Below, one piece after another: positions 9,045 through 17,851 of a DNA stretch of 64,000 nucleotides. How positions within the stretch are numbered: position 1 is the first letter of the stretch; every line of letters starts with the position of its first letter. The stretch is from MGIIb-O2 sp002494975 (lineage in GTDB: Archaea; Thermoplasmatota; Poseidoniia; Poseidoniales; Thalassarchaeaceae): positions 62,001 through 126,000 of the forward strand of contig JAOMRN010000001.1 of the NCBI GenBank assembly GCA_028355015.1, written 5' to 3'. A model generated the notes under the pieces. That model was given only the letters and a program-made list of their open reading frames with translations. It was not told the origin of the DNA and did not search any database. The position numbers and the translations under genes are program-made.

Positions 9045-9557
9045 ATGGCTCGTCGAGAGGAGAAGGTTGATGCTGAGCTTTTAGCAAGGTTAGAATCTGG
9101 TGGTGGAGACAAAATACGTGTACCTCTACCTAATCGTAAAGTAAACGAAATGTTCGCCATTGCTGACCAGATACTCGGTGGAAGAAGAGTCAGAGCAGTT
9201 TGTGAAGATGGAGATAGCCGTCTCGCTCGTATTCCTGGTAAAATGCGTCGTCGCCAGTGGGTTAGAGAGGGGGATCTGATTGTTCTACAGCCTTGGGACT
9301 TCCAAGATGAGAAAGCTAATGTTGTAATGAGATATACTAAAACTCAATCCTTATATTTGTCTAGAAAGGGAGTTCTTCCAGATATTGTAGATTTGTTTGG
9401 AATGTCGGAAGATGTTTCTGAAGTTAGTCAAGTATCGGCTAATGAGGAAGTTGTTGAAGATGAAATCAATACTGAAGAGGAAGTTGTTATTGATGAACAG
9501 CCAGAAAGGGTTGAGCCAACATCTAACGAAGATGACATAGATTCTTTCTTTGGGTGA
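9045..9557 (+). CDS. translation initiation factor aIF1A with long acidic tail
   Basis: Archaeal homologue of eIF1A, which binds the A site of the small ribosomal subunit and supports start-codon selection. Residues 22-110 form the OB-fold core: GRRVRAVCEDG, RIPGKMRRRQWVREGDLIV and the C-terminal TQSLYLSRKGVLPD. From 113 to 170 there is an unusual acidic tail. It contains two similar short motifs, DIVDLFG (113-119) and DIDSFFG (164-170), the second being the extreme C-terminus. Eukaryotic eIF1A ends in an acidic DIDDI-type motif that binds eIF5B; most archaeal proteins stop near residue 110. The neighbours (Rio1, KH protein) are also small-subunit factors. Confidence 0.93.
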   Translation: MARREEKVDAELLARLESGGGDKIRVPLPNRKVNEMFAIADQILGGRRVRAVCEDGDSRLARIPGKMRRRQWVREGDLIVLQPWDFQDEKANVVMRYTKTQSLYLSRKGVLPDIVDLFGMSEDVSEVSQVSANEEVVEDEINTEEEVVIDEQPERVEPTSNEDDIDSFFG

Positions 9558-9561
9558 AATT

Positions 9562-10446
9562 ATGTCCGAATCAGAGGATTGGGATTTACCCGACCTCGAT
9601 GCTATAATGCGCGGTGAAAAGAAACACGCATGGTTATCTGAGCCAAGATTTAAGCAAATGTTTTCAGATATTGAAGATGGACTTCAAGGTGTTCTAGGTA
9701 AAGGAACATATGATTGGGTTGATCGCAGAGTTTTTGATGCTGTTTTCGATAAATCTACTCTAATGGCCCTTCATAAGTTAATGCAAAAGGGAGAAATTGA
9801 AACAGTCGATTATCCTATTGCTAGAGGAAAAGAAGCTCATGTATTCCATGCAACTTCAAATCATGGGCCAGTAGCGGTTAAGATATTTCACACAACAAAC
9901 GCAGTCTTCAAAGGATTAGCCAAATACATAGACGGCGATCCTAGATTTGGAGGCCTTTCTAGAAGACATCGTGAATTAGTTAACATCTGGGTTAGGAAAG
10001 AATTTAGAAATTTAAAGAGAATGAGAAAACATGGTCTTAGAGTACCTCGACCGATTACTAATCTGAAAAACGTCCTTATTATGGAATATTTAGGGGAAGG
10101 AGACGGAGTTAGTCCAAGACTGAAAGATATAACTATAGATGAACCATATGAAGTATTCGAAGACTTGTTAGATTTCTTAGCAATTAATTGGCAAACTGCA
10201 GGTTTAGTCCATGCGGATTTTTCTGAATATAATATTTTATGGAAAGATGGTGAACCTTGGGTAATTGATGTTGGTCAGAGCGTAACTAAACAACATCCAC
10301 ATTCTGAAGAGTTTCTTGTTAGAGATGTTACAAGATTGGTACAATGGATTAACAAACAAGGATATAATGTAGATTTAGGGGAAAGTTTACTTCGAGTTTT
10401 AGAGGATCCAGTACTCACCTTACCTTCTCTTTCAGGCGGAGATTAA
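9562..10446 (+). CDS. RIO-type serine/threonine kinase (Rio1 family)
   Basis: Atypical protein kinase/ATPase acting late in 40S/30S maturation. Motifs in order are the flexible nucleotide loop ARGKEAHVFHAT, the Lys in GPVAVKIFHTT, the catalytic loop HADFSEYNILW and the metal-binding DVGQSV. The HxDxSxYN and DxGQ forms, plus the insertion before the catalytic core, point to Rio1 more than Rio2, since no winged-helix domain precedes the kinase. I chose ATG 9562, preceded by GGGTGA that overlaps the aIF1A stop, over an upstream in-frame TTG at 9550. The gene lies 4 bases after aIF1A and is almost certainly co-transcribed with it. Confidence 0.93.
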   Translation: MSESEDWDLPDLDAIMRGEKKHAWLSEPRFKQMFSDIEDGLQGVLGKGTYDWVDRRVFDAVFDKSTLMALHKLMQKGEIETVDYPIARGKEAHVFHATSNHGPVAVKIFHTTNAVFKGLAKYIDGDPRFGGLSRRHRELVNIWVRKEFRNLKRMRKHGLRVPRPITNLKNVLIMEYLGEGDGVSPRLKDITIDEPYEVFEDLLDFLAINWQTAGLVHADFSEYNILWKDGEPWVIDVGQSVTKQHPHSEEFLVRDVTRLVQWINKQGYNVDLGESLLRVLEDPVLTLPSLSGGD

Positions 10447-10471
10447 AACAGGGACACTATTCCCATAAAAC

Positions 10472-11206
10472 ATGGAGCACTTAGCTCGGATCCCGAAAAA
10501 TCGTATTGCGGTGCTCATAGGTAAGCACGGCTCTACTAGGAAAATGATCGAAGAGGCATGTGGTGCATCGATACATATTGAGTCAAATTCCGGTGATGTT
10601 AGCGTTATCTGGCCCGAAGGAGAAATTATTGACCCAATAATTAAGATGAAACTTCCAGATGTTATATTTGCTATAGGTAGGGGTTTAGCTCCAAAAAGAG
10701 CAGTCCAACTTATTGATGACGAAGTATTTCTGAGAATGTATGATATTCGAGAATGGGTTGGCCGACAACCGAATCAAACTAGGAGAATGCGTAGTAGACT
10801 GATAGGGACAAATGGCCGTATTAGAAGTCTTATTGAAGAACTAACTGGAACAGAAATGGCAATTTATGGTTCTACGGTCCTGGTAATTGGTGATCAGGAA
10901 TCGCTAGCCTTGGCTACACCCGCTATTGAAGGAATACTACAGGGGTCTGAACACGGAACTGTCCTATTCGGCCTTGAGCAAGACCGGAAGCGTCAAAGAA
11001 TTCGCTCTTACAGTCTAGAAACACATGAAGAAAAGGTAACTGAAGATTCATCCACATTTGAAACCTTAGTGCCAAGTCTGGCTGATGCTAGACGTCGTAG
11101 AGAGCGACGATTCACTAATTCTCAGGTCGATCCATTAGATGAAGATGCAATTAAAGAAATGATGAAACTTGCCGATGATGAGAAAATCATTTATGGAGAA
11201 GAATGA
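10472..11206 (+). CDS. KH-domain RNA-binding protein (Dim2/Pno1-like)
   Basis: Archaeal relative of eukaryotic Dim2/Pno1, an RNA-binding small-subunit assembly factor. Two KH-like segments are visible: residues about 5-75, with the GxxG-type loop IGKHGSTRK, and about 95-170, with LIGTNGRIRSLIEELTG. The remaining C-terminal part (about 175-244) is basic and then acidic, with a run RRRRER-like at about 208-214. Archaeal proteins of this family are typically 180-200 residues, so the tail of about 50 residues is extra. The gene follows rio1 by 25 bases; the aIF1A-Rio1-KH order is a recurrent archaeal neighbourhood and supports the role. I see no Shine-Dalgarno sequence. Confidence 0.88.
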   Translation: MEHLARIPKNRIAVLIGKHGSTRKMIEEACGASIHIESNSGDVSVIWPEGEIIDPIIKMKLPDVIFAIGRGLAPKRAVQLIDDEVFLRMYDIREWVGRQPNQTRRMRSRLIGTNGRIRSLIEELTGTEMAIYGSTVLVIGDQESLALATPAIEGILQGSEHGTVLFGLEQDRKRQRIRSYSLETHEEKVTEDSSTFETLVPSLADARRRRERRFTNSQVDPLDEDAIKEMMKLADDEKIIYGEE

Positions 11207-11228
11207 TTTCTACTCTAACTGTAAATGC

Positions 11229-11240
11229 GTTATACCTAAG
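11229..11240 (+). promoter_or_regulatory. candidate TATA element for the DUF63 gene
   Basis: GTTATACC is centred about 31 bases upstream of ATG 11264, which would place the transcript start within a few bases of the start codon (a leaderless or near-leaderless mRNA). No Shine-Dalgarno sequence lies upstream of this ATG, which fits. The call rests only on spacing and base composition. Confidence 0.35.
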
Positions 11241-11263
11241 CGAGAAGTCTGTCTGCGAGTGTT

Positions 11264-12541
11264 ATGTCTAATCTACTCGAAGAGTTAGAAGATTACGAAC
11301 GTTGGTCAATAAATGTCCTTTATGCCGTTGGTTTTTTGCTTTTTTTTGGTTTAGCATTAGATCAAATGAGTATAGATAATATTCTTACCGACTCTATTTA
11401 CAAATATTATTTAGATCCGATTACTGGTGAAGCAACTGGTGATTCAGGATATAATTTAGTTAATACAGCAACTTATGCAATTGTATTAGGAATGTTTGTT
11501 ATTGCATTATCTGCATGGTTACGTAGACTTGGAATTGACGGTAGTGATAATACAATTATTGCACTATTCCCTTTCGTACTATGGGCAGCAACCGGAGAAG
11601 TAGTTGAAGACGCTCAAATGTTTAGTTCGGCATTATCATCATACTTCGTTAGTCCAGGAGTCCATTTCCAGACAGCTGCTTGGGTGATTATTTCGGGGGG
11701 TTTTGGTTATTCAATTTCTAAGAATACATCTATTGACGATGATGATGAAGGAGAGATAATAGATTTCATTGCTAGTATTCTTATTTTGAGTCAATTTTTA
11801 TTGTATACCAACTCTATCTCAGACGGGACAGAAGGAAGTAATATTCAATTATCTATGCTAGTATTTTTCGGCCTAGTTGCAGTATTTCTCCCTGTAATAT
11901 TACGCGGTTCATTAGATGTTTTTACTACTGTTCAGCGCTCAGTATATCTCACTGGTTTCGGAGGGACAATCATTTTCCTTGGGGCTATTTGTTGTTATGC
12001 AGTAAGTGTTGATTCTTCAGAACTAACACTTTGGCCACTTATTTTTGTTATAGGTGCCCCTGCTTTAATTTGCTGGCAAATGTATCTTTATGGTAAAGAA
12101 TCAGCAGAAATTCTTGCCATAAATGGAATGGTTTCTGGTATTTTACCTATTGGAATGAACGAAGATCAGTATCTTAATTCAGAATCTCCAGAAAAAGATA
12201 TGATGGAAAAACTAAGATCTAAAGCAGTATTTGCATCACCAGTAGTATTTCTTGCTGTAGCGGGTCAAATTCTTGATGGAATCGCTACTGCAATCGGGCT
12301 AGAATATCTTGGTTACAGCGAGAAGCACGTATTATCCGATAAAATTATTCAACTTTTCGGCAATGCTTTTGGTTTTACATTTATCAAGATAATACTTGCT
12401 GGAACAATTCTATATTTCTTTACAATCGCTAACTTTGAGCATAGACAACGACATCTTCGTTTACTAATAGGATTAGCAATGCTGGTTGTAGGAATGGCAC
12501 CCGGATTACGAGACGTTGGTAGAGCGGCTCTCGGCGTGTAA
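11264..12541 (+). CDS. DUF63 family polytopic membrane protein
   Basis: A membrane protein of 425 residues with about ten hydrophobic segments. It resembles the archaeal DUF63 family, whose function is unknown. Family-like patches are PFVLWAATGEVVEDAQMF (about 104-121) and, near the C-terminus, QILDGIATAIGLEYLGYSEKHVL, which matches the D-x-x-A-T followed by Y-x-E-x-H-V-L pattern of DUF63. It is longer than most members (about 280) because of a central stretch of extra helices and an acidic cytoplasmic loop (SIDDDDEGEI). It stands apart from the upstream translation genes by 57 bases with its own candidate promoter. Confidence 0.75.
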   Translation: MSNLLEELEDYERWSINVLYAVGFLLFFGLALDQMSIDNILTDSIYKYYLDPITGEATGDSGYNLVNTATYAIVLGMFVIALSAWLRRLGIDGSDNTIIALFPFVLWAATGEVVEDAQMFSSALSSYFVSPGVHFQTAAWVIISGGFGYSISKNTSIDDDDEGEIIDFIASILILSQFLLYTNSISDGTEGSNIQLSMLVFFGLVAVFLPVILRGSLDVFTTVQRSVYLTGFGGTIIFLGAICCYAVSVDSSELTLWPLIFVIGAPALICWQMYLYGKESAEILAINGMVSGILPIGMNEDQYLNSESPEKDMMEKLRSKAVFASPVVFLAVAGQILDGIATAIGLEYLGYSEKHVLSDKIIQLFGNAFGFTFIKIILAGTILYFFTIANFEHRQRHLRLLIGLAMLVVGMAPGLRDVGRAALGV

Positions 12542-12601
12542 AACAGATGAATCTATGAATGTGAATCCATTCAATTGAAAGTTCGAATGTACTCTGGAGA
12601 G

Positions 12602-14221
12602 ATGAGAGATATGGATAGGCTACCAACTCGAGTCGACCGAAGTGCCGAAGATTTCGCTCGTAGAAGAGAATTTAATCTTAGTTTAATTGAAGATTTAAAG
12701 AAACGAATTGATGAGGTTAAGAGAGGTGGTGGTGAGAAATATGTCACCCGTCATCGAAGCCGTGGGAAAATGCTAGCAAGAGAACGCATCAACGAAATAT
12801 GCGACCCAGGTACACCTTTCTTAGAGTTTTCAAGTCTTGCTGCAAATGGTCTTTATGACTCGCGTGCACATTCTGCAGGGATAATCACAGGGATCGGAGT
12901 GGTCCACGGTAAAGAATGTCTTTTTGTAGCAAATGATGCTACTGTCAAAGGGGGTTCATACTATCCTATGACTGTAAAGAAGCATATTCGTGCACAGGAA
13001 ATTGCAGATGAAAATAATTTGACATGTATTTATCTTGTAGATAGTGGAGGTGCATTTCTTCCAATGCAAGATGAAGTATTTCCTGACAAAGGTCATTTTG
13101 GAAGAATATTTCGGAATCAGGCAATATTATCCAGTAAAGGAGTATCTCAAGTTGCGGCTGTACTTGGAAGTTGTACAGCGGGTGGAGCATATATTCCTGC
13201 CATGTCAGATGAATCAATAATAGTCAAAGGTAATGGTACAATTTTCTTAGCAGGACCACCTTTAGTTAAATCTGCAACCGGTGAAGAAGTTACCGCTGAG
13301 AATCTCGGCGGTGCGGATTTACACACTCGTGAATCTGGAGTAGCTGATCATTTTGCAGAAGATGAACCAGAAGCCCTGAGAATGGTGCGTAATGTTGTTG
13401 AGAATCTAAATATAAAACCAAAGCATAGGTTAGATGTTAAAGATTCAGAAGACCCAAATCATGATATCGAAGATTTAATGGGAATTATTCCTGATGATAA
13501 TCGCACCCCTTACGATGTTAGAGAAGTAATTTCTCGTATAGTAGATGGCAGCAGATTTCATGAATTTAAACAAAGATATGGTAATACATTAGTTTGCGGT
13601 TTTGCTAGAATTCACGGTTATCCAGTAGGTATTGTTGCCAATAACGGAATATTATTTTCAGAATCTTCTTTGAAAGGTGCTCATTTTGTCGAGTTATGTG
13701 GTCAACGTGGAATACCTCTAGTATTCTTACAGAACATTACTGGATTTATGGTAGGTAGAGATGCTGAATCAGGAGGTATAGCAAAAGATGGTGCGAAATT
13801 AGTAACTGCAGTATCTTGCGTACCAGTGCCTAAATTTACAGTAATCATTGGAGGCTCTCATGGTGCTGGGAATTATGGAATGTGTGGTAGAGCATATGAT
13901 CCAAGATTTGTTTTTATGTGGCCAAATTCTAGAATTTCAGTTATGGGGGGACCCCAAGCGGCTGACGTTTTAGCGACGGTAAAACAAGATCAAAGGATGC
14001 GAGAAAATCTATCTCCTATGAGTGACTATGAACTTGATAATTTAAGGAAACCTATACTTGAGAAATATGAAACCGAAGGTTCTCCTTATTATTCAACAGC
14101 GAGGTTATGGGATGATGGAATAATTGACCCAAGAGATACAAGAGATATCCTAGGTTTATGTATTTCTGCAAGCTTAAACGCGCCATTCCCTGATCAGAAA
14201 TATGGCGTATTCAGGATGTAA
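12602..14221 (+). CDS. acyl-CoA carboxylase carboxyltransferase subunit (methylcrotonyl-CoA type)
   Basis: Carboxyltransferase half of a biotin-dependent acyl-CoA carboxylase, most similar to the beta subunit of 3-methylcrotonyl-CoA carboxylase in leucine breakdown. Diagnostic stretches are RHRSRGKMLARERI, GSCTAGGAYIPAMSDE (oxyanion hole for the acyl-CoA), NITGFMVGRDAESGGIAKDG and GSHGAGNYGMCGRAYDPRF. The last is characteristic of the methylcrotonyl group and differs from propionyl-CoA carboxylases. Start choice is uncertain: ATG 12602 and ATG 12611 both follow GGAGAG closely, and in-frame TTG 12575 and ATG 12587 lie upstream. It heads a four-gene operon with hydratase, biotin carboxylase and BCCP. 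Confidence 0.93.
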   Translation: MRDMDRLPTRVDRSAEDFARRREFNLSLIEDLKKRIDEVKRGGGEKYVTRHRSRGKMLARERINEICDPGTPFLEFSSLAANGLYDSRAHSAGIITGIGVVHGKECLFVANDATVKGGSYYPMTVKKHIRAQEIADENNLTCIYLVDSGGAFLPMQDEVFPDKGHFGRIFRNQAILSSKGVSQVAAVLGSCTAGGAYIPAMSDESIIVKGNGTIFLAGPPLVKSATGEEVTAENLGGADLHTRESGVADHFAEDEPEALRMVRNVVENLNIKPKHRLDVKDSEDPNHDIEDLMGIIPDDNRTPYDVREVISRIVDGSRFHEFKQRYGNTLVCGFARIHGYPVGIVANNGILFSESSLKGAHFVELCGQRGIPLVFLQNITGFMVGRDAESGGIAKDGAKLVTAVSCVPVPKFTVIIGGSHGAGNYGMCGRAYDPRFVFMWPNSRISVMGGPQAADVLATVKQDQRMRENLSPMSDYELDNLRKPILEKYETEGSPYYSTARLWDDGIIDPRDTRDILGLCISASLNAPFPDQKYGVFRM

Positions 14222-14230
14222 GGTGAGAAA

Positions 14231-15097
14231 ATGGATACTATGAAAATGAGTGATAAACTTCCAGATACTGAATTATGCAGTCTTGAGATTAAAGGTAATG
14301 TGGCTACAATAAATATGAATCGTAGTGATGTTTTCAATGCTCTAAATACCCAATTAATAACAGAATTAATTCATAATATTAGATGGACCACTGATCGTAG
14401 CGTTTCAAAGAATTCATCTTTAGTAGATTCAGAAGATTCAGATTATCTTAGAGTTCTTGTCCTTATTGGTGAAGGAAAGCATTTCTGCGCAGGAGCAGAT
14501 ATCAATATGATGAGAGATGCTGGTGCTCGTTCCGTTGAGGAGAATAGAGAAGATTCTGAAAGATTAGATAGACTATTTTATGGATTATGGTCTCATCCTT
14601 GTTTCACAGTAGGGTGTATCCAAGGAGTGGCATTAGGTGGAGGTGCAGGATTAGTTTCATGTCTTGATTATGTGATAGCGGAACCAAGGACAAGGATTGC
14701 TTTGTCAGAAGCCAAACTAGGAATACTACCCGCAGTAATTGGTCCATATGTATACAGGAAAATAGGCAGTTCTAACTTTCGTCGTTTGTCAATGATGGCT
14801 AGTAAAATAGATTCCGAGGAAGCCAAGTCAATCGGATTAATTAATGCAATAGCCGAGTCATCGGATGAATTTTCTAACTCTTTAGAAAAAATTATTTCAG
14901 ATGTACTTTCTACAGGGCCAATGGCTGTTGCTGAGGCTAAAAAGTTAACATTGACTTTTGATAGATGGGATGGTAGCGATGATGAACTACGTCAATGGAC
15001 ATTGGATAAAACAAGTCAAATGAGAGGGTCAGAAGAGGGACAAGAAGGTCTATCTTCATTCTTAGAGAGACGTAAGCCTAATTGGTCTTCCAAATAA
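14231..15097 (+). CDS. enoyl-CoA hydratase/isomerase family (methylglutaconyl-CoA hydratase candidate)
   Basis: Crotonase-fold enzyme of 288 residues. The CoA-binding and oxyanion-hole segments are HFCAGADINMM (about 84-94) and VALGGGAGLVSCLDYVIA (about 133-150), with the family Glu position at SEAKLGILPAVIGPYV (about 157-172). Its place between the carboxyltransferase and biotin carboxylase genes is the liuB-liuC-liuD order of leucine-degrading bacteria, so hydration of 3-methylglutaconyl-CoA is the best inferred reaction. An insertion of about 16 polar residues (VSKNSSLVDSEDSDYL) precedes the first motif. Start ATG 14231 follows AGGTGA. Substrate cannot be set from sequence alone. Confidence 0.88.
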   Translation: MDTMKMSDKLPDTELCSLEIKGNVATINMNRSDVFNALNTQLITELIHNIRWTTDRSVSKNSSLVDSEDSDYLRVLVLIGEGKHFCAGADINMMRDAGARSVEENREDSERLDRLFYGLWSHPCFTVGCIQGVALGGGAGLVSCLDYVIAEPRTRIALSEAKLGILPAVIGPYVYRKIGSSNFRRLSMMASKIDSEEAKSIGLINAIAESSDEFSNSLEKIISDVLSTGPMAVAEAKKLTLTFDRWDGSDDELRQWTLDKTSQMRGSEEGQEGLSSFLERRKPNWSSK

Positions 15098-15114
15098 GAA
15101 AATGAGGTTTGAAA

Positions 15115-16674
15115 ATGTTTCCAGATTGGATGAACAATGCCCCTCAGCCTTTCGACTCAGTATTAGTTGCTAATCGTGGAGAGATTGCAGTTAGAATTCT
15201 TAGGGCGGCTAAAGAGTCAGGTTTGAGAGGCATCGCAGTATATTCAGATCCCGATAAAGGTTCACTTCATGTAGAAACATCTGATGATGCAATTCATTTA
15301 CCAGGTGACAATCTTTCAGAAACGTATCTAAATATGGATGCTATAATTTCTGCAGCAAAACAATCCGGAGCCCAAGCCATACACCCAGGGTATGGATTTT
15401 TATCCGAAAGAGCCGATTTTGCTAAAGCGGTTCAATCAGCCGGCCTAGTTTGGATTGGTCCGTCCCCAGAAGCAATCGAAACGATGGGAGATAAAATATC
15501 AGCACGTAGGAGGATGATTGAATCCGAAGTCCCTATAATTCCAGGAGAAGAACTCGCTATTGAGTCAGATTCCAACCCTCTCGGTGTCCTAGCATCATCC
15601 GCTGCAAGAGTTGGCTATCCATTATTGGTAAAGGCTAGTGCAGGAGGAGGCGGTAAAGGTATGCGTGCTGTATATGAACCAAAGATGCTCAGAACTGAGT
15701 ACGAAGCCGCAGCACGCGAGGCTTCAGCAGCATTTGGTGATGGCACGGTATATGTCGAAAGACTCCTAACGGGTTCTCGACACGTTGAGATTCAGGTTCT
15801 TTGTGATAAATATGGGAATTCAATTCATCTTAATGAGAGAGATTGTTCATTACAACGAAGACACCAGAAAGTAATCGAAGAGGCTCCTTCACCTGCTGTT
15901 ACTAGTGAGATTCGTAACGCAATGGGAATAGCAGCAATAAGAGCAGCAAAAGCTGTTAATTACGAAGGTGCTGGCACAGTAGAATTTCTTCTAACTTCAA
16001 AAGGAGAATTTTTCTTCTTAGAAATGAATACTCGTTTACAAGTTGAACATCCTGTTACTGAATTAATAACTGGAGTTGATTTAGTTCAGAAACAATTCGA
16101 AGTTGCCGCGGGACTTCCCCTAGGCCTCTCACAAGCCGATATTGGAATCACCGGTCATTCTATTGAAGCTAGAATTTATGCCGAAGATGTAAGTAAAGGA
16201 TTTCTTCCTGCAATTGGTAAATTAGCTATGTGGAGGCCACCATCAACCCCTGGTGTCAGGATGGATTCAGGTTTTAGAGAAGGTGATGAGGTAACAGTAG
16301 ATTTCGACCCCATGTTAGCGAAATTAATTGTTCATGCGCCAGATAGACCTGCTGCATTGAGAAGATTAGATTCAGCCTTATCTGAATTTATTGTGCTTGG
16401 TGTTACAACTAATGTTGGATTCTTACGTCAAATTACTCGCAGTAATACATTCTCTGAAGGAATGGTGACTACAGATTTCTTGGATAATGTTTCTTTAGAT
16501 GAATTTTCACAGCCGCAGATTGAAGACTCAATTTTAGTTTCAATATCTGCTGCATCGAATCGTCTTGGAATGGATAGATATTCAAGAAATACAAATCCAG
16601 ACAGTAGCTTAATTGACGAATATAGTGGACATTCGGATGATCCATTTAGGACTTTAACGAGGTCTTTTCCCTAG
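15115..16674 (+). CDS. acyl-CoA carboxylase, biotin carboxylase subunit
   Basis: ATP-grasp biotin carboxylase that carboxylates biotin on the carrier protein encoded next. The N-terminal domain begins FDSVLVANRGEIAVRILRAA. The ATP-grasp Gly-rich loop is KASAGGGGKGMRAV, the Lys/Arg catalytic region is NERDCSLQRRHQKVIEEAPSP, and the conserved EMNTRLQVEHPVTE closes the core. The C-terminal cap ends near residue 470, followed by a polar tail. Unlike mitochondrial MCC alpha it lacks a fused biotinyl domain, which is a separate gene here. Start ATG 15115 is set by TGAGGT 7 bases upstream; an in-frame TTG at 15109 is less likely. Confidence 0.94.
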   Translation: MFPDWMNNAPQPFDSVLVANRGEIAVRILRAAKESGLRGIAVYSDPDKGSLHVETSDDAIHLPGDNLSETYLNMDAIISAAKQSGAQAIHPGYGFLSERADFAKAVQSAGLVWIGPSPEAIETMGDKISARRRMIESEVPIIPGEELAIESDSNPLGVLASSAARVGYPLLVKASAGGGGKGMRAVYEPKMLRTEYEAAAREASAAFGDGTVYVERLLTGSRHVEIQVLCDKYGNSIHLNERDCSLQRRHQKVIEEAPSPAVTSEIRNAMGIAAIRAAKAVNYEGAGTVEFLLTSKGEFFFLEMNTRLQVEHPVTELITGVDLVQKQFEVAAGLPLGLSQADIGITGHSIEARIYAEDVSKGFLPAIGKLAMWRPPSTPGVRMDSGFREGDEVTVDFDPMLAKLIVHAPDRPAALRRLDSALSEFIVLGVTTNVGFLRQITRSNTFSEGMVTTDFLDNVSLDEFSQPQIEDSILVSISAASNRLGMDRYSRNTNPDSSLIDEYSGHSDDPFRTLTRSFP

Positions 16675-16682
16675 GTGATATT

Positions 16683-17183
16683 ATGGAATGGAGTATAGAT
16701 AATTCTGGTTCTAGATATATTGCGTCTTTCTCAGAGACGGATGGCAAATTAAAATTATCAAAGATAGTTTCGGATAATAATGAGCAATTAATTCCCGATA
16801 TTTCAATAAGTAGAGATGAAAAACCTGGAAGAATTCTTGTTGAGTTAGAGGGAGTTACTAGTTTCGCTCATGTTATACGTTCTGATGATAAATGGTGGAT
16901 ACATTTCCAAGGACATATTTATGTTACAAATATGCATGAACCTGGAAGCAAAGATTCCTCTTTATCGGAAGGAAGTCTCAGTGCCCCTATGCCTGGAACA
17001 ATATTAGACGTATTAGTTAAATCTGGCCAACGAGTTAGGCAAGGTCAGACTCTTCTGATAATGGAAGCAATGAAAATGGAGCATCGAATTCAAGCTCCAA
17101 AAGCGGGTGAAGTTACGGCAGTTCATTTCCAGAAGGGAGATAGGGTCGATATGGGTCAAAATCTCGTTGAAATCGGAGAATAG
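16683..17183 (+). CDS. biotin carboxyl carrier protein of acyl-CoA carboxylase
   Basis: A biotinyl-domain protein of 166 residues. The biotin attachment site is MEAMKMEHRI with Lys131, and the hammerhead-fold sequence GSLSAPMPGTILDVLVKSGQ precedes it. The N-terminal part (1-90) resembles the BT-like linker domain that follows biotin carboxylase in MCC/PCC alpha subunits. The two genes therefore look like an MCC alpha chain cut between the carboxylase and the BT/BCCP part. AGGTGAT at 16674-16680 overlaps the previous stop and supports ATG 16683. Last gene of the carboxylase operon. Confidence 0.94.
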   Translation: MEWSIDNSGSRYIASFSETDGKLKLSKIVSDNNEQLIPDISISRDEKPGRILVELEGVTSFAHVIRSDDKWWIHFQGHIYVTNMHEPGSKDSSLSEGSLSAPMPGTILDVLVKSGQRVRQGQTLLIMEAMKMEHRIQAPKAGEVTAVHFQKGDRVDMGQNLVEIGE

Positions 17184-17236
17184 CGTACAATTTCTTTTAA
17201 AAATTCAAAAAACTAGAATAATTATGCAGGCAATGA

Positions 17237-17248
17237 GTTAATTAATCC
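17237..17248 (+). promoter_or_regulatory. TATA-like promoter element for the DUF4126 gene
   Basis: GTTAATTAATCC is centred about 25 bases upstream of ATG 17267, the usual distance from an archaeal TATA box to the transcript start. The gene has no Shine-Dalgarno sequence, so a leaderless transcript is likely. The T-rich stretch just upstream (TTTCTTTT at about 17191-17198) may end the carboxylase transcript. Confidence 0.45.
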
Positions 17249-17266
17249 CTATATCTTAGCGTAATT

Positions 17267-17851
17267 ATGGGAGTTGAAACAACAATAGTAGCTGCTTTAA
17301 TGGGTCTGAGTTTAGCATCAGCATCAGGTTTCAGAGTTTTCTTACCACCATTTCTTCTTTCTATAGCAGTTAGAACTGATACCTTGGTTAGTTTAGATTT
17401 ATCTGATACAGGATTCGCTGTTTTCGACAGTAATGCAGCGGTTTTGATATTAGGGATAGCATGTATTGCAGAGTTTGGAGCATATTATGTTCCTTGGCTG
17501 GATAATCTCCTTGATACAATAGCTTCACCAGCAGCAGTCCTATCTGGAATAGGTATGACTTCAATGGTTTTAGTAGGCTCAGATCCAATAATGCAGTGGT
17601 CTTTTGCTATCATTGCTGGCGGTGGTTCCGCAGGAATTATTCAAGCAACGACTGTCGCGGTGAGAGGTCTATCGTCGACACTAACGTTAGGATTTGGAAA
17701 CAATATTGTTGCATCGGGTGAAAATATTGCTAGTCTTGTTCTTACATTAGCTGCACTTATAGCACCATTATTAGCGGCAATATTCGCAATAATCTTGGTA
17801 TTCTTATTATTTCGCCAAGCAACAAAAATTAAGAAAATCAAGTCAGTTTAA
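17267..17851 (+). CDS. DUF4126 family membrane protein
   Basis: Small polytopic membrane protein (194 residues, about five helices) with the DUF4126 pattern: SLASASGFRVFLPPFLLSIA near the N-terminus, EFGAYYVPWLDNLLDTIASPAA in the middle, and two Gly/Ala-rich helices after it. The function of the family is unknown. The C-terminal end is basic (TKIKKIKSV), likely cytoplasmic. It is transcribed alone and converges on serS, with the two coding ends overlapping by 9 bases. Confidence 0.8.
   Translation: MGVETTIVAALMGLSLASASGFRVFLPPFLLSIAVRTDTLVSLDLSDTGFAVFDSNAAVLILGIACIAEFGAYYVPWLDNLLDTIASPAAVLSGIGMTSMVLVGSDPIMQWSFAIIAGGGSAGIIQATTVAVRGLSSTLTLGFGNNIVASGENIASLVLTLAALIAPLLAAIFAIILVFLLFRQATKIKKIKSV

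Noticed and set aside
17843..17851. Frameshift where the DUF4126 and serS ends overlap by 9 bases
   Set aside because: Both proteins have normal C-termini; overlapping convergent ends are common in this compact genome.
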